From: Planctomycetota bacterium
Lineage (GTDB): Bacteria > Planctomycetota > UBA1135 > GCA-002686595
Direction of reading: 5' to 3'
DNA length: 6,115 nt
Assembly: GCA_029259675.1 (NCBI GenBank)
Contig: JAJDES010000539.1
Span: 1-6,115 of the forward strand
Shown here: positions 1 to 5,850 of the stretch, in pieces
How positions within the stretch are numbered: the stretch's first letter is position 1
Layout: each line of letters opens with the position of its first letter
Translations under genes and position numbers: made by a program
Notes under the pieces: generated by a model
Databases searched by the model: none
What the model saw: the letters and a program-made list of their open reading frames with translations, nothing else
Told to the model about the DNA's origin: nothing

Positions 1-239
1 GGTGGAGAGGAAGCCGGAATTGGTGGCGCAGGATTCATTCCCTCCGACACTGAGAGCCTATCACAGGACCCATGGGGAGGGATTTTGCATTCTGGGGTCT
101 CGCGCTGAGTCGTCCTGGAACGGACCCGAATGGAGCTTCGAATTGCGGGGAGACTTGTACTAGTCGGCCTCGCCGGCCTGGGCAACGGGTGCGAGATTAG
201 GTCTTACACCCGGCGCTTTGGCCCCCTGGGAGGCTTCAT
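1..239. other. No supportable gene at left edge
   Basis: No gene is supported here. Two plus-strand frames are open from the window edge, one to a TGA at 106-108 and one to a TAG at 161-163, but neither peptide shows a recognisable motif, so they could be the tail of an upstream gene or chance. On the minus strand an ATG at 36-38 opens a frame running off the edge; a GGAGGG lies almost touching it, too close for a normal ribosome binding site. The stretch follows the stop of the flavin oxidoreductase gene, and I see no clear terminator hairpin with a T tract. Confidence 0.5.
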
Positions 240-1745
240 TCAACCCTCAGGGCTCCAATCGGGTGCCACCAGACGTCTTCGACCGTCCGAGCTCAATTTT
301 GGAGCCAAGTCTGATTCCCCGGGCGGAACTGCGGTTTGGGCTCTTTCCGCCACTTTGGGAAAATCTCGATCCCAAAGCTGGCATGTCACCTGCAAGTGCT
401 TCTGATCGAGACCCTCACAGTAATTGGTGAACAGGCAGCGCCTGACCTCATCCCCCAGTCCCAATTCGATCTTTCGGAACCAATCGGGGTCGGCCAAGGA
501 TTGGCGCGCGGCAGCGACAAAATCGCACGCACCCGAAGCGAGGGCTTGCTCGGCCAGTTCGAAGCTGTTGATTCCGCCGGCCGCCACCACCGGGGTGGTT
601 TGCCCATCGTCGTGCAATGTTCGCCGTATATCGGCGGCCAGGTGCAAGTTGCGTCCAAAGGGGCCCGCTCCTCCGATGCGCACGGTGGGCATGCATTCGT
701 GACCGCTTTCGCCCGTGTAGGGGTAGGCGGCCGAGCCGACCTTGGGCCTGCGCGCATCGTCGAACTTTCCGCCCTTGGATACGGACAAAAAGTCCATGCC
801 CGCGCGCGCGAAGGCCAGTCCGTACTGACACGCGTCTTCAATGCGGCTCCCGCCGGCAATGACCTCGTCACCTAGATAGCGACAACCGACGGGGTAGTCG
901 CTGCCGACTTGGTCGCGAACGGCGGCGAAAACCTCGAGTGGCAAACGCACGCGAGCCTCCGGCGAACCGCCGTAGCCGTCGCTGCGTTGATTGGTGCGCG
1001 AAAGAAAGGACGCCATGGTGTACGCGTGGGCGTAATGCAGCTCAACGCCGTCGAATCCGGACTTTTGAGCTCTTTCTGCTGCTTGCGCGAATAGGGGCGG
1101 CAAGACTTCCGGAAGCTTGGCGATGTGCTCCAAATGCAAATCGTCGACGCGCTCGCGATAGCCCCTGGTTAGGTCTTCGAACTCGCGCGGAGCGAGCAAT
1201 TGCTCCCATTTTTCTTGCGGCAAGTCACACATCGCTTGACGAAGGGCTTCTTCGCCTGACGCCGCGGCATTTTCGAAGCCCAGGGCTTCCATGCGCTCGC
1301 GATGCTCGGGGCGCAGATGCAGGAATTGCTTGAAGTAGCGCTCGCTCTCCGGGCGGCGGCGAATCGTCAAGAAATCAATCAGTTGGATGAAGAGGCGCGT
1401 TTCACCCTCGGATTCCGCTTGAACGCGAGCGCACAATTGTTCGAGTCCGGGCAGGTAGCGATCGTGCCCGATGCGCAGCAACGGACCGCTCGGTATATCG
1501 CGGATGCCGGTGGCCTCGACCACCAGCACGCCGGGCTTGCCGCGCGCAAAGCGTCCGTACCAATCGAGCACATCGGGGGTGACTTCGCCGTTCTCGTTGG
1601 AGCGCCAGGGCACCATGGCCGGCACCCAACTGCGAGTGCGAGTCCGCAGCGCCCCTATGCTCCCCGCGCCGAACAAGAGGCTCTGTGCGGCTGCTTGCCT
1701 GGAGGGCCAGGTCGCGGGGGGGATGGGTTGCGCTTTGGCGGGCAT
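240..1745 (-). CDS. Old Yellow Enzyme-type NADH:flavin oxidoreductase
   Basis: Predicted cytosolic FMN-binding TIM-barrel enzyme of the OYE/2,4-dienoyl-CoA reductase superfamily, expected to reduce an activated C=C bond with NAD(P)H. Seen in the 501-residue product: an N-terminal barrel strand (LFGAGSIGAL, 24-33, then VPAM 41-44); the family signature HYAHAY at 237-242 followed by FLS..NQRSDGYGGS (247-261); a phosphate-binding GGI at 390-392; and AARQSLADPDW at 412-422. Residues 125-215 are longer than in typical OYEs. The usual QLxHxGR is replaced by QLIDF (121-125). C437, C443 and C455 form C-x5-C-x11-C, an incomplete form of the four-cysteine [4Fe-4S] motif of dienoyl-CoA reductase. No C-terminal NAD(P)/FAD domain is present. 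The ATG at 1745 has GAAGG only 3 nt upstream; TTG at 1676 (478 aa, beginning just at the barrel) or ATG at 1616 are alternatives, the last cutting into the barrel. The frame stays open to 2132, but that extension is antisense to the SDR and unconvincing. The substrate is unknown. Confidence 0.9.
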   Translation of the reverse strand: MPAKAQPIPPATWPSRQAAAQSLLFGAGSIGALRTRTRSWVPAMVPWRSNENGEVTPDVLDWYGRFARGKPGVLVVEATGIRDIPSGPLLRIGHDRYLPGLEQLCARVQAESEGETRLFIQLIDFLTIRRRPESERYFKQFLHLRPEHRERMEALGFENAAASGEEALRQAMCDLPQEKWEQLLAPREFEDLTRGYRERVDDLHLEHIAKLPEVLPPLFAQAAERAQKSGFDGVELHYAHAYTMASFLSRTNQRSDGYGGSPEARVRLPLEVFAAVRDQVGSDYPVGCRYLGDEVIAGGSRIEDACQYGLAFARAGMDFLSVSKGGKFDDARRPKVGSAAYPYTGESGHECMPTVRIGGAGPFGRNLHLAADIRRTLHDDGQTTPVVAAGGINSFELAEQALASGACDFVAAARQSLADPDWFRKIELGLGDEVRRCLFTNYCEGLDQKHLQVTCQLWDRDFPKVAERAQTAVPPGESDLAPKLSSDGRRRLVAPDWSPEG

Positions 1746-1807
1746 GGGCCTTCGGTCGGAGCCTTGGGAAGAAGCAGGGCGCCCCTTACCGCCCCTCGGC
1801 GGCCAAA

Positions 1808-1827
1808 GGCACCAACCGGATGGTGCC
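1808..1827. promoter_or_regulatory. 20-bp inverted repeat, putative operator
   Basis: Perfect 7-bp arms GGCACCA (1808-1814) and TGGTGCC (1821-1827) flank a 6-bp centre, ACCGGA. The spacing and its place midway between divergent genes are typical of the binding site of a dimeric regulator such as a TetR or MarR type, although no regulator gene is in the window. It is not followed by a T tract, so a terminator is unlikely. The half-site GGCACC recurs at 1855-1860. Confidence 0.4.
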
Positions 1828-1858
1828 GTGGAGCGCTGTCTTGGGGGCTGGGCTGGCA

Positions 1859-1872
1859 CCGGACTCTTCCGG
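1859..1872. repeat. Short inverted repeat before the SDR start
   Basis: CCGGA (1859-1863) and TCCGG (1868-1872) form a perfect 5-bp stem with a 4-base loop, ending 17 bases before the SDR ATG. Its left arm overlaps a second copy of the GGCACC half-site. It could be part of an operator or a small 5' UTR hairpin. Such short repeats are common by chance in GC-rich DNA. Confidence 0.25.
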
Positions 1873-1889
1873 GCGACACACTCTAGCCC

Positions 1890-2708
1890 ATGGCCCCCCG
1901 AGAAAGAGCCCTGGTGACCGGCGCCAGCCGCGGTATCGGCGCGGATATCGCCCGCCGGTTGGCGCGCAGCGATTACCACGTCGTGCTGGCCGCCAGGAAT
2001 CTGGGGGCGACCCAAGCGCTGGCCGAAGAACTCCGGGCCGCGGGAGCCAGTGCCTCGGCCCTGACCGTGGACTTGTCCAAGCCGGATTCGATTGCCTCCG
2101 CTTTGGAGAGCTTGCGCCGGGCCGAGGCGCAAGAGGGTCCGGTTTCGTGCCTAATCAACAACGCCGGAATCGCTGTTTCGTCTCCACTCCTGCGCACAAG
2201 CGACGAATCGGTGCGACGCCACATGGAAGTGAACTTCCACGGTCCCAGGCACCTGATCGAAGCCCTGCTGCCGGGGATGCTCGAGCGCGGAAGCGGTCGC
2301 ATTGTCAACATCGCTTCCTCGGCCGGTTTGATCGGCTATCCCTACGTCAGTGCGTATTGCGCCTCCAAGCATGCCTTGGTCGGTTATTGCCGAGCCGCAG
2401 CCGCAGAGATCGGAGTGCCGAGTAAAGAAGCATCGAAGTCTGAACAGGCCGGCGTGCGCGTCCATGTCGTCTGCCCGCATTACGTCGATTCCCCGATGCT
2501 GGCGGAATCGATTGCGCGTTTGATGGAAAAGACGGGGCGCAGTGCGGAGCAAGCGCGAAGCTTCTTTGCCGCCCAAAATCCGAGCGGGAAGTTGGTTGGC
2601 CCCGAGCAAGTAGCCGAAGTTGTCGCTGATCTATGCAGCGGCGACGGGGTCTCGCAAATCGTAGAGCTAGACGGCGCGCCGACACCCGTGTTTCGACCCA
2701 TTTCCTAA
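1890..2708 (+). CDS. Short-chain dehydrogenase/reductase (SDR)
   Basis: Classical SDR oxidoreductase of 272 residues, usual size for the family, predicted cytosolic and NAD(P)(H)-dependent, interconverting an alcohol and a ketone. Seen: cofactor loop TGASRGIG (10-17), R36 after the second strand (suggesting NADP(H) preference), D61 for the adenine pocket, NNAG (90-93), catalytic N115, S143/S144, and Y156-x3-K160 in YCASK. The PG motif after strand six is replaced by CPHYVDSPM (195-203). A polar stretch of about ten residues (177-187, rich in K, S, E) lengthens the segment before that strand. ATG 1890 is chosen because the Rossmann motif starts only nine residues in, as in most SDRs, although no clear ribosome binding site precedes it. 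It leads the plus-strand gene run, 54 bp before the Rid gene. With the neighbours it could act as a 3-hydroxyacyl-CoA dehydrogenase, but substrate assignment is inference. Confidence 0.92.
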   Translation: MAPRERALVTGASRGIGADIARRLARSDYHVVLAARNLGATQALAEELRAAGASASALTVDLSKPDSIASALESLRRAEAQEGPVSCLINNAGIAVSSPLLRTSDESVRRHMEVNFHGPRHLIEALLPGMLERGSGRIVNIASSAGLIGYPYVSAYCASKHALVGYCRAAAAEIGVPSKEASKSEQAGVRVHVVCPHYVDSPMLAESIARLMEKTGRSAEQARSFFAAQNPSGKLVGPEQVAEVVADLCSGDGVSQIVELDGAPTPVFRPIS

Positions 2709-2748
2709 AGACTACACATTCCACTCCAACACCATTCGTTAGCAGCTT

Positions 2749-2754
2749 GAGAGG
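2749..2754 (+). promoter_or_regulatory. Ribosome binding site for the Rid gene
   Basis: GAGAGG lies 8 bases before the TTG at 2763. It is 23 bases before the first in-frame ATG (2778), too far to serve it. The site therefore favours the TTG start, which adds five residues ahead of the ATG. Confidence 0.6.
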
Positions 2755-2762
2755 GTAACGGT

Positions 2763-3179
2763 TTGAATCCTGAAATAATGAAGGTCATCCAACCTGAAGG
2801 TTGGAAGGAGCCCATTGGTTACAGCAACGGAATCGCTGTATCGGGTATCTGGAAAAACGTGCACGTCTCGGGGCAAATTGCGTGGGACAAAGATTGCCAA
2901 TTGGTTGGAGCGGGTGACATCGCCGTCCAGTTTGAGCAAGCCCTCCGCAACGTCGTCTCCGTCGTGCAAGCGGCCGGCGGCGAAGCCGAACACGTGGCGC
3001 GCCTGACCATTTTTATTACCGACAAGGCTGCTTACTTGGCTGCGCGCAAGGACATCGGCGGCCGCTATCGCAAAATATTCGGCACGCACTATCCGGCCAT
3101 GGCGCTGGTGATTGTGGCCGGACTGCTCGAAGATGGAGCCATGGTTGAAATTGAAGCTGCAGCGGGAGTTCCGATTTGA
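2763..3179 (+). CDS. Rid/YjgF/UK114-family protein
   Basis: Small Rid-fold protein of 138 residues, expected to form a trimer with ligand pockets at subunit interfaces. Seen: QPEGW (10-14), GYSNGIAV (19-26), SGQIAWD (36-42), a central helix Q56-A71, HVARLTIFITDK (77-88), HYPAM (109-113) and VEIEAA (128-133). Canonical RidA deaminates 2-aminoacrylate-type enamines/imines using an Arg in the PAR motif (R105 in E. coli); here that position is Met113, whereas the Glu matching E120 is kept (E129). So classical RidA imine deaminase activity is doubtful. The sequence resembles, from memory, the Rid proteins encoded beside crotonase and acyl-CoA dehydrogenase genes in aminobenzoyl-CoA/salicylyl-CoA clusters, where an enamine intermediate would make sense (inference). 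The start is a TTG, chosen from the ribosome binding site; ATG 2778 would give 133 residues. The stop overlaps the next start. Confidence 0.9.
   Translation: MNPEIMKVIQPEGWKEPIGYSNGIAVSGIWKNVHVSGQIAWDKDCQLVGAGDIAVQFEQALRNVVSVVQAAGGEAEHVARLTIFITDKAAYLAARKDIGGRYRKIFGTHYPAMALVIVAGLLEDGAMVEIEAAAGVPI
3164..3168 (+). promoter_or_regulatory. Ribosome binding site for the crotonase gene
   Basis: GGGAG inside the end of the Rid gene lies 7 bases before the TTG at 3176. This supports the TTG as start; the next ATG in frame lies far inside the crotonase domain. The start shares bases with the Rid stop in the arrangement TTGA (3176-3179), pointing to translational coupling. Confidence 0.65.
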
Positions 3180-3991
3180 AGCCCGATCCCGAACACTTTC
3201 GCTACAGCGAAGCAGAGGGCATCGCGACGATTCGACTGGATCGTCCCGAGCGTCTGAACGCACTTACATTCGATTCCTACGCTGAGTTGCGGGACACTTT
3301 CGCCGCCTTGCGCAATCGCAATGAAGTGCGCGCAGTGGTCATCACAGGTACGGGCCGTGCGTTTTGCTCGGGCGGGGACACGCGCGACATCATCGGCAGG
3401 TTGTTCGATGTGCCCGAGGCGGACTTGTTTGCCTTTACGCGCATGACCTGCGACTTGATCGAAAACATACGCACACTCGAGAAACCGGTCATCGCGTCCC
3501 TCAATGGTGTCACCTGCGGTGCCGGAGCGGTGATGGCCATTGCGGCGGACATGCGCATCGCGACGGATGCGGCCAAGATCGCTTTCCTCTTCACCAAGGT
3601 CGGACTGTCGGGCGCGGACATGGGAGCCGCTTGGTTGCTGCCGCGTATCGTGGGCTTGGGGCACGCGAGCGAACTCTTGATGGGCGGGGAGTTCATCAGC
3701 GCCGAGCGCGCAGCGGAGATCGGCTTGTACAACTACGTTACCAGCGCGGACAGCTTGGAGAGTTTGACCGCGGAATGGGCGGAGCGCTTGGCCTCCGGCC
3801 CATCCATGGGGATGGCTGTCACCAAACGCATGTTGAACGCCGAAGCCCATATGTCGCTTCCCGAAGCCATGCAGGCGGAGGGTTGGGTGCAGGCTGAATG
3901 CATGACCCACCCCGACTATCTCGAAGCGCACAAGGCCGCCCAGGAGAAGCGCCCGGCGCAATTTCGAAAGACAACCTCGCGCCGCAGCTAG
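3176..3991 (+). CDS. Enoyl-CoA hydratase/isomerase (crotonase) family protein
   Basis: Crotonase-fold enzyme of 271 residues acting on an acyl-CoA thioester. Seen: RLDRPERLNAL (20-30), oxyanion-hole segment FCSGGD (63-68), second oxyanion segment CGAGA (114-118), VGLSGADMG (142-150) and LLPRIVG (154-160), then the C-terminal helical region with TKRML (216-220). Rat mitochondrial hydratase uses two glutamates (E144, E164); by my alignment these positions are Val119 and Thr140, so simple syn-hydration is unlikely, while Asp148 lies near the catalytic Asp of PaaG-type isomerases. An isomerase, ring-opening or hydrolytic role is possible. The sequence resembles, from memory, crotonases of 2-aminobenzoyl-CoA/salicylyl-CoA degradation clusters (FDSYAELRDTF at 32-42, FTRMT at 87-91). 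Translation starts at a TTG overlapping the Rid stop, with a good ribosome binding site. A 63-bp gap separates it from the dehydrogenase gene. Confidence 0.9.
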   Translation: MKPDPEHFRYSEAEGIATIRLDRPERLNALTFDSYAELRDTFAALRNRNEVRAVVITGTGRAFCSGGDTRDIIGRLFDVPEADLFAFTRMTCDLIENIRTLEKPVIASLNGVTCGAGAVMAIAADMRIATDAAKIAFLFTKVGLSGADMGAAWLLPRIVGLGHASELLMGGEFISAERAAEIGLYNYVTSADSLESLTAEWAERLASGPSMGMAVTKRMLNAEAHMSLPEAMQAEGWVQAECMTHPDYLEAHKAAQEKRPAQFRKTTSRRS

Positions 3992-3999
3992 GGACTCGA

Positions 4000-4011
4000 G
4001 TTCTCAAGAAC
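4000..4011. repeat. 12-bp palindrome between crotonase and dehydrogenase genes
   Basis: GTTCT (4000-4004) and AGAAC (4007-4011) are perfect inverted arms with only two bases between them, too few for an RNA hairpin loop with all pairs formed. It could be a small protein-binding site in the 63-bp intergenic gap. Chance is a serious alternative. Confidence 0.2.
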
Positions 4012-4054
4012 ACGCGGCGCTTGCCGTCACCCATTACGCGAATTGAGATCCGCA

Positions 4055-5200
4055 ATGAGTTTGGAAGATTTGATCGAGCGCATTCGCCGGGAAGCGGCGG
4101 ACCAATGCGCAGCCTGGTCCGCGGCGGACGAAAGCACGCAAGCGCGCGAAGCGCTAAAGACGCTGTCCGCGTGGGGAGCCACGGCGTGGACGGTGCCCAT
4201 GCGCGACGGGGGTGCGGACAACGGCGGCTTGTCGCCGGCGGATACGGTTTCCGTGCGCGCCATGGCAAGCTTGCGCGATGAGCTCGCTTACCAGCACGGC
4301 ATGTTGGACGTCATGCTTGTGATGCAGGGCTTGGGCTCTTTTGCCGTTGCCTGCGGCGGATCGGCTAGTTTGCGGGAAGAGCTGTTGCCCGATGTCGCCG
4401 CCGGCAAGCGCGTGGCCGCATTTGCGCTTACGGAAGAGGGCGCCGGTTCAAGCTTGAGCGAGGTCGCAACCCAGGCAGAGCGCACAGCGGACGGATGGGT
4501 TTTGACGGGTTCGAAGACATTCATCTCCAACGCGGGCTTGGCGGACTTTTACAGCGTGCTGGCGCGTACATCTCCTGCGGATGCCGAGCGGCCCAGCTTC
4601 TCCATGTTCTACGTGCCGGCCGCAAGTTCCGGTCTGCGCACTGTGAATTTCGAAGTGATGGCTCCGCACCCCATTGGCGAAGTGCATTTTGACGGGGTCG
4701 CGCTGCCGGAGTCGAGCTTGCTTGGCAAAGAGGGTCAGGGCCTCGATTTGGCATTGGGGACACTGGCTCGCTTTCGCACTTCGGTCGCTGCGGCTGCCAA
4801 CGGTTTTGCGCGCCGAGCTCTTTGGGAATCGAAACAGCACCTGCAAAGCCGTTCGCAATTCGGCAAGCCCCTGGCGGCCAACCAAGGCCTGCGCTTTGAT
4901 TTGGCCGAAATGGACACGCGCCTGCGCGCCGCGCAACTCTTGGTTGAAGAAGCCGCGGCGTGCGTGGACAACGGCGAAGCTGCCGTGGCCGAGGTGGCGC
5001 GCGCCAAGTTGTTCGCCACAGAGACGGCGAGTTGGATTTGCGATCGAGCCGTGCAGCACCTAGGCGGGCTCGGTGTGAAGCGCGGCAATATTGTCGAGCG
5101 CCTGTACCGCGAGGTGCGCGCGCTGCGCATCTACGAGGGCACCAGCGAAATTCAAAAATTGATCATCGCGAAGGATTTCTTGGCTCGCGACGAGTTTTAG
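4055..5200 (+). CDS. Acyl-CoA dehydrogenase family protein
   Basis: FAD-dependent acyl-CoA dehydrogenase, 381 residues, the usual size; predicted to introduce an alpha,beta double bond into an acyl-CoA and pass electrons to electron-transfer flavoprotein. Seen in order: N-terminal helical domain (1-115); AFALTEEGAGSS (122-133), a variant of the ALTEPxAGSD signature; the beta domain with GSKTFISNAGLADFY (152-166) and APHPIGEVHFDGV (203-215); FRTSVAAAANGFARRAL (240-256) and FG (269-270) for FAD; QHLGGLGV (334-341); and IYEGTSEIQ (359-367), whose E361 matches the catalytic base of medium-chain dehydrogenase. APHP in the beta domain recalls the dehydrogenases of salicylyl-CoA/aminobenzoyl-CoA clusters (memory-based). 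ATG 4055 is preferred because GAGA lies about 6 bases upstream; a TTG at 4043 would add four residues without a site. No ETF gene is in the window. The ferredoxin gene follows after 4 bases. Confidence 0.93.
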   Translation: MSLEDLIERIRREAADQCAAWSAADESTQAREALKTLSAWGATAWTVPMRDGGADNGGLSPADTVSVRAMASLRDELAYQHGMLDVMLVMQGLGSFAVACGGSASLREELLPDVAAGKRVAAFALTEEGAGSSLSEVATQAERTADGWVLTGSKTFISNAGLADFYSVLARTSPADAERPSFSMFYVPAASSGLRTVNFEVMAPHPIGEVHFDGVALPESSLLGKEGQGLDLALGTLARFRTSVAAAANGFARRALWESKQHLQSRSQFGKPLAANQGLRFDLAEMDTRLRAAQLLVEEAAACVDNGEAAVAEVARAKLFATETASWICDRAVQHLGGLGVKRGNIVERLYREVRALRIYEGTSEIQKLIIAKDFLARDEF

Positions 5201-5204
5201 ACCT

Positions 5205-5552
5205 ATGGCCAAATTCGAGCGGCACATCTTTATTTGCGTCAACGAGCGCCCGGGAACGGATGCCCGTGGTAGTTGCTCTGCCAAAGCGGGAGCGGAGGTC
5301 GCAGCGGCCTTCAAACGCAAGCTCTACGAGGCCGGTTACAAGCGCATCGTGCGGCCGAACAAGGCCGGCTGCTTGGATCAATGCGCGCGCGGAGTGGTGG
5401 TTGTCGTCTACCCCGAGTCCGTTTGGTACGGGGGCGTAACCGTTGATGACGTGGACGAAATCATCGAGTCCCACATCCGTTGCGGCAATCCTGTGCAGCG
5501 CTTGGTCATACCGGATGAGCAATTGACTGGTTTGGTTCCGCCGGGCTCTTAG
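5205..5552 (+). CDS. Thioredoxin-like [2Fe-2S] ferredoxin
   Basis: Small electron carrier of 115 residues with the thioredoxin-like [2Fe-2S] fold (Shethna/Aquifex type, related to the NuoE subunit). Seen: HIFICVNER (7-15) then C24, giving C11-x12-C24, and GCLDQC giving C56-x3-C60, the four expected cluster ligands; YPESVWYGGVTVDDVDEIIESH (69-90) is the typical following strand-helix segment. A fifth cysteine, C93, sits near the C-terminus outside the ligand set. There is no signal peptide, so it should be cytosolic. The ATG lies 4 bases after the dehydrogenase stop with only a weak GAG upstream, suggesting translational coupling. It could supply electrons to an oxygenase or reductase of the same pathway; acyl-CoA dehydrogenases normally use ETF, so a direct partnership with the dehydrogenase is not implied. 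The partner is unknown. Confidence 0.93.
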   Translation: MAKFERHIFICVNERPGTDARGSCSAKAGAEVAAAFKRKLYEAGYKRIVRPNKAGCLDQCARGVVVVVYPESVWYGGVTVDDVDEIIESHIRCGNPVQRLVIPDEQLTGLVPPGS

Positions 5553-5579
5553 TCAATCGAGCCAAGCAAATTTGTCGCC

Positions 5580-5596
5580 CCCGCGGAATGCGCGGG
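5580..5596 (+). terminator. Possible hairpin after the ferredoxin gene
   Basis: CCCGCG (5580-5585) and CGCGGG (5591-5596) form a perfect 6-bp GC stem with a 5-base loop, 27 bases after the ferredoxin stop. No T tract follows, so it is not a classical intrinsic terminator; it may protect the transcript 3' end or be chance in GC-rich DNA. Confidence 0.25.
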
Positions 5597-5703
5597 AAGC
5601 GCACGCAACGCGCGCCTGTGAACAGAAAGTTTGCTGGATATCAAGCTTCCTCACAAAGAGACGCCGCATTTAGTTGCAACAAGTGTGCGCGCAATCCAGC
5701 CGC

Positions 5704-5724
5704 CGAATAAATTTTGCAAATTCG
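5704..5724. promoter_or_regulatory. AT-rich patch with palindrome
   Basis: AATTT (5710-5714) and AAATT (5718-5722) flank TGC, and CGAAT (5704-5708) and ATTCG (5720-5724) bracket the same patch, giving an imperfect dyad. It stands out as AT-rich in its surroundings and lies upstream of the final gene. An operator or promoter element is possible; no matching promoter boxes were found. Confidence 0.25.
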
Positions 5725-5850
5725 CTCGGTGCAGCCCACAGCAGCCCAATTCGAAGAGTCCGCACTTTCTCGTCAGGTTGGGGCTTGCCGGATCCACTCA
5801 GATCGGCGACAACCTGGATTCTTGACCGACCCGAAGGCCCACGCTTAATA

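Larger units (their letters stand above)
1746..1889. promoter_or_regulatory. Divergent intergenic region
   Basis: These 144 bp separate the minus-strand flavin oxidoreductase from the plus-strand SDR operon, so promoters for both directions should lie here. I see no convincing -35/-10 pair in this very GC-rich DNA. No clear Shine-Dalgarno precedes the SDR ATG. Two inverted repeats, listed separately, are the visible structure and suggest a regulator bound between the two transcription units (inference). Confidence 0.5.
5553..5850. other. Non-coding gap with likely promoter for the next gene
   Basis: About 300 bases with no gene I can support. A TTG-started 64-codon frame at 5631-5825 lacks a ribosome binding site and family motifs. 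The frame of the following gene stays open back to a TAG at 5671-5673, but the intervening peptide looks non-conserved. The stretch holds a GC-rich hairpin just after the ferredoxin gene and an AT-rich patch with a palindrome around 5704-5724, plus two adjacent copies of GCAGCCCA (5731-5738, 5741-5748). It likely separates two transcription units, but I find no good -35/-10 pair. Confidence 0.5.

Noticed and set aside
1302..1886. 194-codon plus-strand frame opposite the oxidoreductase
   Set aside because: Antisense to well-conserved coding sequence; low-complexity Ala/Arg/Gly-rich peptide without motifs, as expected in GC-rich DNA.
1746..2132. 129-codon upstream extension of the minus-strand oxidoreductase frame
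   Set aside because: It runs antisense through the start of a clear SDR gene, has no oxidoreductase-like sequence, and the barrel begins after 1745.
3089..3961. 290-codon minus-strand frame opposite the crotonase
   Set aside because: Mirror frame of a gene with clear family motifs; the peptide is rich in His, Arg and Gly and resembles nothing known to me.
5731..5748. Two adjacent copies of GCAGCCCA
   Set aside because: Only two short copies; not enough to call a repeat array or regulator-binding iterons.
5631..5825. 64-codon TTG-started frame in the gap after the ferredoxin
   Set aside because: No ribosome binding site at proper distance, no motif, and composition unlike the neighbouring genes.
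5822..5850. TTGACC with 17-base spacer to TTAATA, promoter-like
   Set aside because: The -10 matches poorly and the transcript would start inside the coding region downstream of the chosen ATG.
5674..5850. In-frame N-terminal extension of the final partial gene to TTG 5674 or GTG 5683
   Set aside because: The added peptide is Ser/Arg/Pro-rich without helical continuity, the DNA looks intergenic, and ATG 5851 gives a sensible N-terminus.
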